This document shows positions 27,579 through 37,141 of a stretch of DNA of 64,000 nt, one piece after another. A program made the position numbers and the translations under genes. Positions within the stretch are counted from its first letter, which is position 1; every line of letters starts with the position of its first letter. Origin of the DNA: Arthrobacter sp. V1I9 (GTDB lineage Bacteria; Actinomycetota; Actinomycetes; Actinomycetales; Micrococcaceae); the NCBI RefSeq assembly GCF_030817075.1, contig NZ_JAUSYU010000001.1, forward strand, positions 1,860,001-1,924,000. Direction: 5' to 3'. The notes under the pieces were generated by a model that was not told where the DNA came from, searched no databases, and was given only the letters and a program-made list of their open reading frames with translations.

Positions 27579-27926
27579 ATGAGCGATCGCAGCCTGCGGG
27601 GCATGCGCCTTGGTGCGCAGAGCATGGAGACCGAGTCCGGAGTCGAGCCGGCTCCGCGCCAGCGCGTCGAGTACCGGTGCGAGGACGGCGAGCAGGTCTT
27701 TGTTACGTTCTCCTCTGAAGCCGAGATTCCCCCGGTCTGGGTTTCCAAGACCGGCAAGGAAGCGCTCCTGGTCGACGGCGAACGCCCGGACACCAGCAAC
27801 GATAAAGCTGTCCGCACGCACTGGGACATGCTGCTGGAACGCCGCTCACTTCCGGAACTGGAGCAGATCCTCGAGGATCGTCTGACCATCCTGCGCGAAC
27901 GCCGCGGAGAACGCCGCTCCGCATAA
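27579..27926 (+). CDS. rbpA: RNA polymerase-binding protein RbpA
   Basis: Actinobacterial transcription factor that binds the RNA polymerase beta' subunit and principal sigma factors and stabilises the open promoter complex. The 115-aa protein has the N-terminal tail and core domain (about 1-75; RVEYRCEDGEQV, AEIPPVW) and the C-terminal sigma-interaction domain (about 78-110; RTHWDMLLERRSLPELEQIL). ATG behind a gagggaga ribosome binding site. Monocistronic, bounded by its own promoter and a terminator. Confidence 0.96.
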   Translation: MSDRSLRGMRLGAQSMETESGVEPAPRQRVEYRCEDGEQVFVTFSSEAEIPPVWVSKTGKEALLVDGERPDTSNDKAVRTHWDMLLERRSLPELEQILEDRLTILRERRGERRSA

Positions 27927-27944
27927 AACTGTCGAGATGCATCA

Positions 27945-27977
27945 GGGCCGTCCCCCACACTGTGGGAGACGGCCCTT
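27945..27977. terminator. Terminator between rbpA and ppm1
   Basis: agggccgtcccccaca (27945-27960) pairs with ctgtgggagacggccct (27961-27977) with one bulge, followed by TGCTTTTGG. It lies between convergent genes. Confidence 0.82.
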
Positions 27978-28015
27978 GCTTTTGGCGCTTTATCGGGACG
28001 TGGCGGCGGGAGCGC

Positions 28016-28759
28016 TCACGGCTGTGCGGGCGATTTTTTGCGGGTGAGGGTGTTCCAGCGGGCTTGGAGTCCCCACTTGGTGACGTTGACCATTGCCTCC
28101 ACCACGATGTTGCCGCTCATTTTGGAGGCGCCGAGTTCGCGCTCCACAAAGGTGATGGGCCGTTCCTCGATCCGCAGGCCCATGCGGGACACCCGCCAGG
28201 CGAGGTCCACCTGGAAGCCGTAACCGACTGAGTCCACCTGTTCCAGGTTGAGCTTTTCCAGCGTGGTCCGGCGGAACGCGCGGTAGCCGCCGGTAACGTC
28301 CTTGATCTTCAGGCCCAGCATGAGGCGGGCGTACGTGCTTCCCACCCGCGAAATGGCCTGCCGGTACAGCGGCCAGTTGACGACGCTTCCGCCGGGAACC
28401 CAGCGGGATCCCATGGCAAGATCGGCGCCCTGGTCAATGGCTTCGAGGAGCTGGGGAAGTTGTTCGGGCTGGTGGGAACCGTCCGCGTCCATCTCCACGA
28501 GGACGTCGTAGCCGGCGTCGAGTCCCCACTTGAAGCCGGCGATGTAGGCGGCGCCCAGGCCTTCTTTGCCCTTCCGGTGCAGGACGTGCACCTGGGAGTC
28601 TTCGGCAGCGATTCCATCTGCGAGCTGGCCTGTGCCGTCGGGGCTGTTGTCATCCACTACCAGCACGTCCGAGGACGGGACGGCTGCGCGGAGCCGCTGC
28701 AGGGTGATAGGCAGCGATTCCAGCTCGTTGTAGGTGGGGATGATGGTAAGGACGCGCAC
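28016..28759 (-). CDS. ppm1: Polyprenol monophosphomannose synthase (GT2)
   Basis: Transfers mannose from GDP-mannose to polyprenyl phosphate, supplying mannose for cell-envelope glycolipids and protein O-mannosylation. The 247-aa GT2 enzyme has TIIPTYNE (5-12), [11 protein letters not shown] (near 34) and the metal-binding DxD in EMDADGS (near 90). There are no C-terminal membrane helices, so it is the catalytic domain alone, unlike mycobacterial Ppm1 fusions. GTG at 28759 is chosen because of the aggaagg site upstream; the frame opens at 28792. Confidence 0.87.
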   Translation of the reverse strand: MRVLTIIPTYNELESLPITLQRLRAAVPSSDVLVVDDNSPDGTGQLADGIAAEDSQVHVLHRKGKEGLGAAYIAGFKWGLDAGYDVLVEMDADGSHQPEQLPQLLEAIDQGADLAMGSRWVPGGSVVNWPLYRQAISRVGSTYARLMLGLKIKDVTGGYRAFRRTTLEKLNLEQVDSVGYGFQVDLAWRVSRMGLRIEERPITFVERELGASKMSGNIVVEAMVNVTKWGLQARWNTLTRKKSPAQP

Positions 28760-28854
28760 AGATGGCCTTCCTGGAGGGAACAGTCGGTGCACCCGCTCAC
28801 GAGCGAAATCGCTGGCAGGCGCAGCTACCCATTATAGGGCGGAGGGCGCGGGGG

Positions 28855-30510
28855 TCAGGAACGCAGGGCGGGGTTGGCGTGCAGCTCCAAACCGTCCCTT
28901 ACAGTCTGCAGGCAAACCGGGTCGGAGCCGGTGTCCAGCGCAGGCAGCAACGGTGTGCGGGCCCTGGGGTCGGTGCTCCACGACTGCACCCTGCCGTCGG
29001 CCACCTGCACCATCAGCTCCTCGACCTCCCAAACAGCGAAGCTCGCGGGAGCTCCGGGGACCAGCTGGCCCGCCATGGGATTGTGATACCTGGCTGCCCG
29101 CCAGCCGGCACGGGTGTGTCCCAGGAAAGCCGCGCGAGCCGAAATCCGCTCGTCTTCATTGTGGTGCTCAAGGCAAGCCCTGACGCTGGACCAGGGGCGC
29201 AGCGGCGTCACGGGGCTGTCACTGCCGAAGCAGACCGGAACCCCGGCAGAGTACAGGCTGGCAAACGGGTTCATGGCCCTGCTCCGCTCCCCCAGCCGCT
29301 TCTCGTAGAGTCCTCCCGGGCCACCCCAGGCAGCGTCAAAGGCCGGCTGGGCACTAACGGTCACGGAGTAGCGGGCAAGCGTTGCCACGGCTGCTGCGTC
29401 CACCATCTCCACGTGTTCAAACCGGTGGCCGGCGGCCCGGATCCTTTGCTCCCCCACCTCGGCGGCCGCCAGCTCCAGGGCTTGTAGTGCGGCATCCAGC
29501 CCGGCATCACCAATGACGTGGAAACCGCCTTGGATTCCGGCGAGGGAACAGGCTGCAAGGTGGGCCGCTGCCTCCTCGACACTCAGGTACAGGCTGCCGG
29601 ACTCGTCCGGGGCGTCGCTGTAACCGGACCTCAGGGCCGCCGTCCGTGATCCTACGGACCCGTCGATGTTCAGGTCTCCTGCCAGGCCCCGGACGCTGAC
29701 GCCCAGCTGGTCAAGAATGCTGCGGGCGTGTTCTTCCGATGTGGCCAGTTCACCCCAGTAAGGCAGTACCTCAGGAGCGGGGGTGTCCCCGTTGCTGTTC
29801 CAGCTATCCGCCACCCGAAGATCCTCCGCACCCCCGATGTGCGGCGCTCCGATCTCTGCCACTGCCACGTAGCCGTTGGCGGCGGCCTCGGCCAGGGCGC
29901 GGTCTTGGTGCCGGCGGAGCACCTCTGCCGGGAGCCGGCGAGTGGCCTGCCGGGCCGCCGCGTGCGCGGCCCCCCGGACCCTTGCGCCGCCGTCGAAACC
30001 ATCAAGCCCGCGGAGGCCGGCGGAGGCTGCCAGGGACGTCGAGACCAGGGCAGAGTGGACGTCAACGCGGGACAGGTAGACAGGACGGCCCCCTGCAGCC
30101 CGCTCCAGTTCCTCCGCGCTGGGCAAGGTGGCGTCGGCCCAGGTGGTGTCATCCCAGCCGTGACCCAGGACCGGGCCGTCGCCGGGCGCGACGGCCACGG
30201 CGGCCAAAAGGTCTTTTGCCGACCTCAGGTCCTGCAGGGCCAGGGAGTCCAAGGCGATCCCGGTTTCGGTCAGGTGCATGTGTGAGTCCACGAAACCGGG
30301 GGCAACCAGTGCGCCGCGGAGGTCAATGACCTCCATGGAGCTGTCCTGGATGGAAGATGCTGCCTGTTCCGATCCCACCCACGCCACCGTGTCTCCGTCC
30401 ACCAGCATGGCCGTGGCAAAGGGGTCAGCGGCGGTGTAAACGGAGCCGTTGCGGTAAAGCACCGGGCTGGTTTTGGAGCGGGATCCGGGCAGGGCTTCGG
30501 GATGGGGCAT
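28855..30510 (-). CDS. Amidohydrolase family protein (YtcJ-like)
   Basis: 551-aa metal-dependent hydrolase of the amidohydrolase superfamily, subgroup 3 (YtcJ/LAF3-like). It has the beta-strand 1 metal motif DSHMHL (near 77-82), the late CFGSDSPVTPL with a metal-binding Asp (near 425-435), and N-terminal and C-terminal beta-sandwich segments. The substrate is unknown; relatives hydrolyse N-acyl amino acids or cyclic amides. ATG with aggag 11 nt upstream. Downstream of helY on the same strand. Confidence 0.87.
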   Translation of the reverse strand: MPHPEALPGSRSKTSPVLYRNGSVYTAADPFATAMLVDGDTVAWVGSEQAASSIQDSSMEVIDLRGALVAPGFVDSHMHLTETGIALDSLALQDLRSAKDLLAAVAVAPGDGPVLGHGWDDTTWADATLPSAEELERAAGGRPVYLSRVDVHSALVSTSLAASAGLRGLDGFDGGARVRGAAHAAARQATRRLPAEVLRRHQDRALAEAAANGYVAVAEIGAPHIGGAEDLRVADSWNSNGDTPAPEVLPYWGELATSEEHARSILDQLGVSVRGLAGDLNIDGSVGSRTAALRSGYSDAPDESGSLYLSVEEAAAHLAACSLAGIQGGFHVIGDAGLDAALQALELAAAEVGEQRIRAAGHRFEHVEMVDAAAVATLARYSVTVSAQPAFDAAWGGPGGLYEKRLGERSRAMNPFASLYSAGVPVCFGSDSPVTPLRPWSSVRACLEHHNEDERISARAAFLGHTRAGWRAARYHNPMAGQLVPGAPASFAVWEVEELMVQVADGRVQSWSTDPRARTPLLPALDTGSDPVCLQTVRDGLELHANPALRS

Positions 30511-30561
30511 AGGTAAGCAAAACTCCTGGAGATAGGAAGGCCGGCAGCAGCAGGCGGTGGG

Positions 30562-33502
30562 TCAGAGGACGGAAGAATAGGCCACAACGCCGCGGCGGAC
30601 CAGCGAGATGGCGTCGGAGCAAAGGCGTGCGAGACGTGGGTCCAAACCGGGAATCTTTGCCAGTTGGTCCAGCAGGTCAACCACCTGCTTGACCCAGCGG
30701 ACAAAGTCCCCCGCTGCGAGGTCCGTACCGCTCAGGACGTCCTGCAGGTGCCGGCCACGCGCCCACTTGTAGATCGGCCACACCAGGCCCAGCTCGGGCT
30801 CGCCGGTCAGCGGAAGCTTGTTTTCCTCTTCCGTATCCTCAAGGGCGGACCATTCCCGGACAACGATGTCCACCGAGGTCTCCAGGGAGACACTGGGCAT
30901 CCTCGGCCGCATGCCGCGGTCCTCGCGCTTGGCCTGGTACACCAGGACGCTGGCGAGGGCTGCGACTTCCACGGCGTCCAGGTCATCGAAAGCGCCCAGC
31001 CGGAGGGACTGGGAAATCAACAGGTCCTTTTCGCCGTAGATCCGCCTCAGCCTGTGCCCGTCGGGGCTGATCATCAGCCTGCCGTCCGTGGTCGGTTCGA
31101 GGTAGCCGTAGGAGGACAGGACATCGCAGACCCGGTCGAAGGTCTTGGCGATGGTGTTGGTGCGGCCCTGGATCTGCCGGACCAGCCCGTCCGTCTCCCG
31201 CCGGAGCTTCCACCAGCGCTCGGACCAGCGTGCGTGGTCCTCCCGTTCGCTGCACCCGTGGCACGGGTGGCCGCGGAGGGCGCGTCGAAGGTCCGCGATG
31301 CGCTTCTCCTGGTTGGGCAGGGACGTGGCGAGGCCGAAGTCGTTGTTCCGGTTATTGCCCGGGGCCGGCGGGCGGTTCTCCCGCAGCGCGTTCCGTGCGG
31401 AAGATGCGAGGTCACGCCGGGACTTGGGAACCTTGGCGTTGAAGGACTTGGGGATGCGGATGCGCGTCACCGGCGCGATGGGACCTTCGAGGTCATCGGT
31501 CCCCGATGCGGCGCAGCTGGTTGTCCAGCGTCAGCACAGCTGGCCGCGGTTCCCGGCTGCTGTGGTCCGAACTCAGCACAATGGCCGGTCCGGGAGCCCG
31601 TCCGCCCGGGACATGCACTACGTCACCCGGAAGCAGGCGGGCCAACGAGTCGTCGCTGAGTGACTTCCGGGCGCGTGACTTGGTCCGGGAGGTCGCGTTT
31701 TCGGCGTCGGACAGCTCCCGGCGCAACCGGGCGTACTCGGTAAAGTCCCCGAGGTGGCAGGTCATCGATTTCGCATAGCCGGCCAGCGATTCCTCACGGC
31801 TGCGGACCTGCTTGGCCAGGCCCACCACCGAGCGGTCCGCCTGGAACTGGGCGAAGGAGGATTCCAGAATCTCGCGTGCCCTGGCCCGGCCGAACTGGGC
31901 CAGGAGGTTAATACTCATGTTGTAGGTGGGCCGGAAGCTCGAGTTCAAGGGGTAGGTGCGCCGTGACGCCAGGCCGGCCACCGCCGTCGGGTCCGTTCCC
32001 GGCTGCCACAGAACCACGGCGTGGCCTTCGACGTCGATGCCCCGCCGTCCGGCACGGCCGGTCAGCTGGGTGTACTCCCCCGCAGTAATGTCCACATGGG
32101 CTTCACCGTTGAACTTGTCCAGCTTTTCGAGCACCACGGAGCGCGCCGGCATGTTGACGCCGAGGGCAAGAGTTTCCGTGGCGAACACAGCCTTGACCAG
32201 GCCGTCCGCGAAGAGCTTCTCCACGACCTCCTTGAAGGTGGGCAGCATGCCGGCATGGTGCGCCGCGAAACCGCGAAGCAGTCCGTCCCGCCAGGTCCAG
32301 AAGCCCAGGACTTCCAGGTCGTCCGGTGGAATGTCATGGCCGGCCTCGTCAACGCGCTCCGCGATGATCCGCTGCTCCTTTTCGGTGGTGAGCCACAGTC
32401 CGGAACCTACGCACTGGGCAACGGCAGCGTCACAGCCGGCCCGGGAGAAGATAAAGGTAATGGCCGGGAGGAGGTCCATGCGGTCAAGGCTTGCGATGAC
32501 CTGCGGCCGGCTGGCCGGGCGCACTCCGCGTTCGTCGCCGCCCCGGCCCGGGCGGTCATTCCCGCGCCTGCCGCGCTGGCCGCGGCCGCCGGGACCACCG
32601 GGCCCAGACCTCGCGCGGAAGCTCTGCATGCTTTCACTGCGGGCAACGGTGAGGAGGTCGGGATTAACGTCAAAGCCCCGGCTTGTGGAAGCTGCCTTCC
32701 TGGAGTCCGGCTGCGCTTCGTCGGAATCCACCGGCGGAGCGATTTCGTCGAAGGTGGTTTCCCCGGCAAAGAGGTCCATGATCTGCCGGCCTACCATGAC
32801 GTGCTGCCAGAGCGGCACAGGCCGGTGCTCGGAGACAATGATGTCCGTATCGCCCCGGACGGTATCAAGCCAGGCGCCGAACTCCTCGGCGTTGGAGACG
32901 GTGGCGCTGAGGGAGGCCACCTGCACTTCGCTGGGGAGGTGGATGATGACTTCTTCCCAGACGGCACCGCGGAACCGGTCTGCAAGGTAGTGCACCTCAT
33001 CCATCACCACGTACCCCAGGTCGCCCAGGGTCGCCGAATCGGCGTAAAGCATGTTGCGCAGGACTTCAGTGGTCATTACTACCACGGGAGCATCGCCGTT
33101 GATGCTGGTGTCACCGGTCAGCAGGCCTACGCTGTCGGCTCCGTACTTGTCGCTGAGCTCGGTGAACTTCTGGTTGCTCAGCGCCTTGATGGGTGTGGTG
33201 TAAAACGCCTTCAGGCCGCGTTCGAGGGCCAGATAGATGGCGAACTCGCCAACAATGGTTTTGCCGGCCCCCGTAGGAGCTGCAACCAGCACGCCCCTGC
33301 CCTCCTGCAGGGAGAGGCAGGCTTGCCGCTGGAAGTCATCGAGTTCGAAATCGAGGGTGCGGGAGAAGGCTCCGAGGTATGTGGCTGCCTCTGCCCTTCG
33401 TTCAGCGCTGAGACGGTACTTTTCCGCCGGCGTGAGCTCTTCAGGATCGCTCGGACCGGTAGAGAATGGCCTGGGCTGGAACGAACCGTCGGTGGAGGAC
33501 AT
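30562..33502 (-). pseudogene. helY: Mtr4/Ski2-like DEAD/DEAH RNA helicase HelY, frameshifted
   Basis: The N-terminal 669-aa part (31493-33502) has Walker A APTGAGKT, the DEVH box in MDEVHYL and the helicase C domain. The C-terminal 302-aa part (30562-31470) is the DSHCT-type end. They lie in different frames. At the junction the sequence has GGGG (plus-strand CCCC at 31501-31504); with one G fewer the frame runs through as RRIGTDDLEGPIAPVTRIR to give a single protein of about 979 aa, the normal length. Either an assembly error in a homopolymer or a real mutation. The start has TAGGCT 6 nt upstream and no ribosome binding site. Confidence 0.88.
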
Positions 33503-33508
33503 ACCCCA

Positions 33509-33514
33509 AGCCTA
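33509..33514 (-). promoter_or_regulatory. Predicted -10 element of leaderless helY mRNA
   Basis: TAGGCT on the minus strand, exactly 6 nt before the helY ATG at 33502, located in the short gap after tatC. It would allow helY expression independent of the tat genes. Confidence 0.5.
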
Positions 33515-33522
33515 ACGGGCGC

Positions 33523-34359
33523 TTAGAGGTTCTTCAGCTCACTGCCCGGGGTGGCGACGTCCGCTGTTGCCTCGGTTTCCGCCATCCGCTTGGCCTGCCG
33601 GCGTGCCCTGCGCTTGTCGTTCATCAGGCAGACCCCGATGGCGGCGAAAAAGAGCACCAGCAGCGGGCCTGCAAGCATAAACATGGAGATGGCGTCAGCG
33701 CCGGGGGCCGCGATGGCCGCCAGGACAAACACCAGGAACACGGTGATGCGCCAGGCCTTGAGGATGGTTTGGCCGGAGATAACTCCGGCCATGTTGATAC
33801 CTACCAACACGACGGGGACCAGGAAGGCTATGCCCAGCACCAGGACCATGCGGGTCACGAACTCGATGTAGGTGCGCGCATCAATCACGCTGGACGAACC
33901 GTCCGGCGTGAACTGGGTCAGGGCCCTGACCACCTGCGGCACCACAAGCCACCCCGCCCAGATACCGGCAAGGAACAGCGGGACGGCAGCGGCCATGTAG
34001 CCCAGTGTGTAGCGCCGCTCCTTGGACGTGAGGCCCGGGGTGATGAACGCCCACAGCTGGTAGATCCAGATGGGACTCGAAATGACCACCCCGATGAGGA
34101 GCGACATCTGAAGCTTGAAGTCGAACGGAGAGGCGATGGTACCGAAGTTGATCGCCGAGAGCCCGCCGGTCTGCTGGGAGATGCGGTTGACCGGATCAGC
34201 CAGCGCCTTCAGCAGCGGATCGTAAAGTATCCAGCCTCCGATGCCGCCAATGACGACGCCGATAGCCGACTTAATCAGCCGGTTCTTCAGCTCTTTGAGG
34301 TGGTCCCAAAGAGCCATCCGCCCCTCGGGGTTGGCTTTACGGGCCCGCGACAGTGCCAC
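33523..34359 (-). CDS. tatC: Sec-independent protein translocase TatC
   Basis: Receptor subunit of the twin-arginine translocase, which exports folded proteins. The 278-aa protein has six membrane helices, the conserved N-terminal WDHLKELKNRL (near 18-28) that helps recognise signal peptides, and the FVTRMVLVLGIAF region near 165. The C-terminal tail is charged. The first in-frame start is GTG at 34359; the ATG 14 codons later (MALWDHL) is an alternative. It follows tatA by 6 bp. Confidence 0.94.
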   Translation of the reverse strand: MALSRARKANPEGRMALWDHLKELKNRLIKSAIGVVIGGIGGWILYDPLLKALADPVNRISQQTGGLSAINFGTIASPFDFKLQMSLLIGVVISSPIWIYQLWAFITPGLTSKERRYTLGYMAAAVPLFLAGIWAGWLVVPQVVRALTQFTPDGSSSVIDARTYIEFVTRMVLVLGIAFLVPVVLVGINMAGVISGQTILKAWRITVFLVFVLAAIAAPGADAISMFMLAGPLLVLFFAAIGVCLMNDKRRARRQAKRMAETEATADVATPGSELKNL

Positions 34360-34365
34360 TGGGGG

Positions 34366-34638
34366 TCAGGCGCGGTTCGACGGCGGAACGTCAGTGCCGT
34401 CGGTCGGCTCGCCGGGCTTCGCCTGGGGGTGGTTCACGATGGTGCCTTCCACCGGGCCTGAGGCGTCAGTGGACTCGGTCTTGCCGTCGTTCTTCATTTC
34501 CTTGACTTCGGACTTGATGATCCGCATTGACTGTCCGAGGCTGCGGGCCATGGCCGGAAGCTTGGGTGCGGCGAAAAGAAGCAAAGCAACAACAATGATA
34601 ATTACGATGGGCCAGGGGCCATCAAAGAGTCTTCCCAC
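34366..34638 (-). CDS. tatA: Sec-independent protein translocase TatA
   Basis: Pore-forming subunit of the Tat system. The 90-aa protein has one N-terminal helix (about 8-21), the hinge FAAPKLPAMARSLGQSM (22-38) and an amphipathic helix, then an acidic disordered tail. GTG start behind gaaagga. It forms a tatA-tatC pair. No tatB is evident in the window. Confidence 0.93.
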   Translation of the reverse strand: MGRLFDGPWPIVIIIVVALLLFAAPKLPAMARSLGQSMRIIKSEVKEMKNDGKTESTDASGPVEGTIVNHPQAKPGEPTDGTDVPPSNRA

Positions 34639-34670
34639 GGGAAATCCTTTCGTCTAAGTACATTTTACTT

Positions 34671-35018
34671 CTAAGTGAAGTCCAGATCGCCGAGTGCCTG
34701 CGGCTGGCCCCGGTCCGTCTTGCGCTGCACTCGTTTGAGGCGGCGTTCTTCCCGTCGGAATGACTTGGATGCTTCGTAATCATGTCGCATGACGGTCGGG
34801 GAGGCAAAAACTGCGGAACCAGGGTGCGCCTTCGCCGGATCCGGGTCTGTGGCGGGCTGCTCAATGGGGCCCAGTTGCCCCAGCTTGTCGCCTGCGGCCC
34901 CCAGATCCTTGAGGGTGGCCATGATCTGGCGGAACAGCCGGATGCCCAACAGGACATAGAAGAGCAGTGACACCGCAACAAGCGCCACCCATATCAGGAT
35001 CCAGGACCACCAAGGCAT
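34671..35018 (-). CDS. Single-pass membrane protein of unknown function
   Basis: 115-aa protein with one N-terminal membrane helix (about 5-26), an amphipathic stretch (27-50) and a basic C-terminus. The layout is similar to TatA/TatB (short anchor then charged tail), but the Tat hinge signature is absent. I do not recognise a family. ATG at 35018 has TAGACT 7 nt upstream and no ribosome binding site, which supports this start over an open frame reaching 35345. It lies between pafBC and tatA. Confidence 0.75.
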   Translation of the reverse strand: MPWWSWILIWVALVAVSLLFYVLLGIRLFRQIMATLKDLGAAGDKLGQLGPIEQPATDPDPAKAHPGSAVFASPTVMRHDYEASKSFRREERRLKRVQRKTDRGQPQALGDLDFT

Positions 35019-35025
35019 GCTGAGA

Positions 35026-35031
35026 AGTCTA
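35026..35031 (-). promoter_or_regulatory. Predicted -10 element of a leaderless mRNA
   Basis: TAGACT on the minus strand, 7 nt before the ATG at 35018, overlapping the last codons of pafBC. Confidence 0.42.
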
Positions 35032-37035
35032 ACCGCCGTATCTGGCCAGCGCCGCCGCCAGCCAGGTGCGGGCCGCGTCGGCAAGCTCCGCGGGCGCCAG
35101 GATCCGGGCGGAACCGCCATGCTGGGCCACGAACATCGGAAGCCATGCCGTGTTGCCGAACCGTATCTCAGCCACCAGCCCGCCGTCGTCGAGCTCTGCG
35201 GTGCGTTCCGCGTAGTAGTCGTCCGCGAGCCCCCTCCCCTGCCGGGTGAGCTGGACGGTGACGATCGTATCGTCGTCCTTGGCGGTGAAGAGTTTGGCCG
35301 GAACCCCCTTGGCGGGCGTGGTCCCTGCCGGCACGGGCCGGCCATTCGGGTGGATGTCCTGAACGCGGTCCAGGCGGAAGTTCCTCAGCCCTTCCACGGA
35401 GTGGCAATAGGCCTCGAAGTACCAGATGTTGTCCAGGGAGTAGAGGCGCAGCGGGTCCACGTCGCGTTCCGAGACGCTGTCCCGCTGCGGAGCCAGGTAC
35501 CTCAGGCGCAGCTGGGACCCCGACTCGATGGCCTGCCGTACGGTGGCGTGCGTTGCGGCATCAGCAGGCGCCACTTCCGGCCCGGCAAGGGAGGCTGCAC
35601 GTAGCCCCTCCTCGCCGGCGGCCGCCAGGAGCTTAAGCGTTACTGATTCCAAGGCGCCGCCCTCTGCTACCTCCGGCAGGCTGTTCAGCGTCTCCAACCC
35701 GGCCAGGAGGGCGCAGGCCTCCTCCACGGTGAAGCGGACAGGTTGGGTCAGGTCCAGGTCCTGGGTGATGTAGACGTGGTCGTCCTCCCACTGGATGTCC
35801 AGCAGGTCGTCGGGGTATCCCTCCGGCAGGCCGGAACAAATGAGGATCTGCAGATCATCCTCCAGTTCCTTCCTGCTGATGCCGAAGCGATCAGCAACAT
35901 CCTGAATGTGCAGGCCCTGATTGTGCACCAGGAAGGGCACCAGCTGGAGCATCCGCTTGAGCTGGTCCTCCGAGGTGCGCGCGCGGACGGGACGGGCGGG
36001 CACAGCCGCGAACTGGAACTGGGGAACGGCGGCGGCGCTGAAGTCAGCTGCGGCGCGGAGCCTGCGCCGCACGGCATGGGCCAGTTCGGCGGGAGCCGCG
36101 GCCAGGGCGTCAGGGCCATAGGACGCCAGCTCTTCAGCCATGACCTCCGGGTCCCGGTACTGCAGGCTGATCCGCTCGTAGCCGGCTTCGGGTTGCTGGA
36201 ACGGGGTATTGTCCTTGGCAGCGTCCGGCGCATTGCCACTTTCAACGGCGCGGCGGCGCAAAGCCAGCAGGCGCCCCTCCCGGACGTCCACGACGGCGGT
36301 GCGCAGCGGCAGCTCCGGCAGGCGGTCCAGTTCCTGCCGGATGTTGAAGTCGCGCGGGGGCGTGAATTCCTCCCGTTCAAGGGTGGTGACCGCACTGGTG
36401 AAGCGGGAGAGCCGGAAATGGCGGGGTGCCTTCCGGGCCCGGTCGTAGCCCGCGAGGTACCAGTGCCCGAAACGGCTTCCCAGGCCCCAAGGCTCGACGG
36501 TCCGTTGTTCCTCGGTTCCGGTGCTGCCGGCAAGGTAGGTGAACGCGACGGGGTGCTTGGCATGCATCGCTGCAACCAGGTCGTCGAAGGCCTGGCCGGC
36601 GGGCTTGATCCTGGGTTGGACCCCGGCGGGCAGTTGGACGTCCGCCATGGCACCGGACGCCTGCAGCTTCCGCAGCGCACTCTGGGCGGCTGTGCCCAAG
36701 GCTGCGCGCTCCCAGAGTTGGGAGGCCAGGAGAAGTACTGTCCACTCCTCCGGTCCGAGCTGGACGTCCGGCAGGCGGTTGGATTCCTTGCCGATGCGGT
36801 AGCGGGTGGTGGCGGGGTCATCCTCGCTCCAGCCCAGGTCGGTCAGGGTTTCGACGTCGAACCCGAATTTGCGAAGGTCGCTTTTGTCCCGTTCGAACAT
36901 GCGGCCGAAGGATGCCTCATTGCCGGGGGTGTCACGGTAGATCGTTTCGCGCAGTTCACTGCGGCGCAGGCCGTACCTGGTGTTGAGCAGGGCGATCAGC
37001 AGGTTCAGGAGGCGTTCAGTACGGGATGCGGACAC
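35029..37035 (-). CDS. pafBC: Fused PafB-PafC DNA-damage transcription regulator (two WYL domains)
   Basis: PafBC activates the LexA-independent DNA damage response in actinobacteria. Here PafB and PafC are one 668-aa chain: winged HTH 1 (about 1-70), WYL 1 (about 140-215, with WGLGSRFGHWYLAGYD near 175-190), C-terminal WCX segment, then HTH 2 (about 350-405; DVADRFGISRKELEDD) and WYL 2 (about 490-570). In mycobacteria these are two genes; a natural fusion is known in Arthrobacter. GTG at 37035 is chosen because the WYL regulator N-terminus begins there; TAACGT lies 7 nt upstream. Linked to the Pup locus as usual. Confidence 0.9.
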   Translation of the reverse strand: MSASRTERLLNLLIALLNTRYGLRRSELRETIYRDTPGNEASFGRMFERDKSDLRKFGFDVETLTDLGWSEDDPATTRYRIGKESNRLPDVQLGPEEWTVLLLASQLWERAALGTAAQSALRKLQASGAMADVQLPAGVQPRIKPAGQAFDDLVAAMHAKHPVAFTYLAGSTGTEEQRTVEPWGLGSRFGHWYLAGYDRARKAPRHFRLSRFTSAVTTLEREEFTPPRDFNIRQELDRLPELPLRTAVVDVREGRLLALRRRAVESGNAPDAAKDNTPFQQPEAGYERISLQYRDPEVMAEELASYGPDALAAAPAELAHAVRRRLRAAADFSAAAVPQFQFAAVPARPVRARTSEDQLKRMLQLVPFLVHNQGLHIQDVADRFGISRKELEDDLQILICSGLPEGYPDDLLDIQWEDDHVYITQDLDLTQPVRFTVEEACALLAGLETLNSLPEVAEGGALESVTLKLLAAAGEEGLRAASLAGPEVAPADAATHATVRQAIESGSQLRLRYLAPQRDSVSERDVDPLRLYSLDNIWYFEAYCHSVEGLRNFRLDRVQDIHPNGRPVPAGTTPAKGVPAKLFTAKDDDTIVTVQLTRQGRGLADDYYAERTAELDDGGLVAEIRFGNTAWLPMFVAQHGGSARILAPAELADAARTWLAAALARYGG

Positions 37036-37141
37036 CCTCGTTACGTTACTAAACTCCGTGCCGGAACGCAGGAAGCGCGGCAGCAACAGGATGTGATGGT
37101 CCTGTTCCTGCCGCGCTCCTGGCGGATTGCTGTGCCTGTGG

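Noticed and set aside
31501..31504. Programmed ribosomal frameshift as the explanation for split helY
   Set aside because: No slippery heptamer or downstream stimulatory structure is evident, and one-base errors of the same kind occur in two other genes of the window.
32021..33526. 501-aa plus-strand ORF opposite helY
   Set aside because: Shadow frame of the helicase N-terminal half, whose Walker A and DEVH motifs are clear.
34671..35018. TatB identity for the single-pass membrane protein next to tatA
   Set aside because: The size and anchor-plus-tail layout fit, but the conserved Glu-Pro hinge of TatA/TatB is absent.
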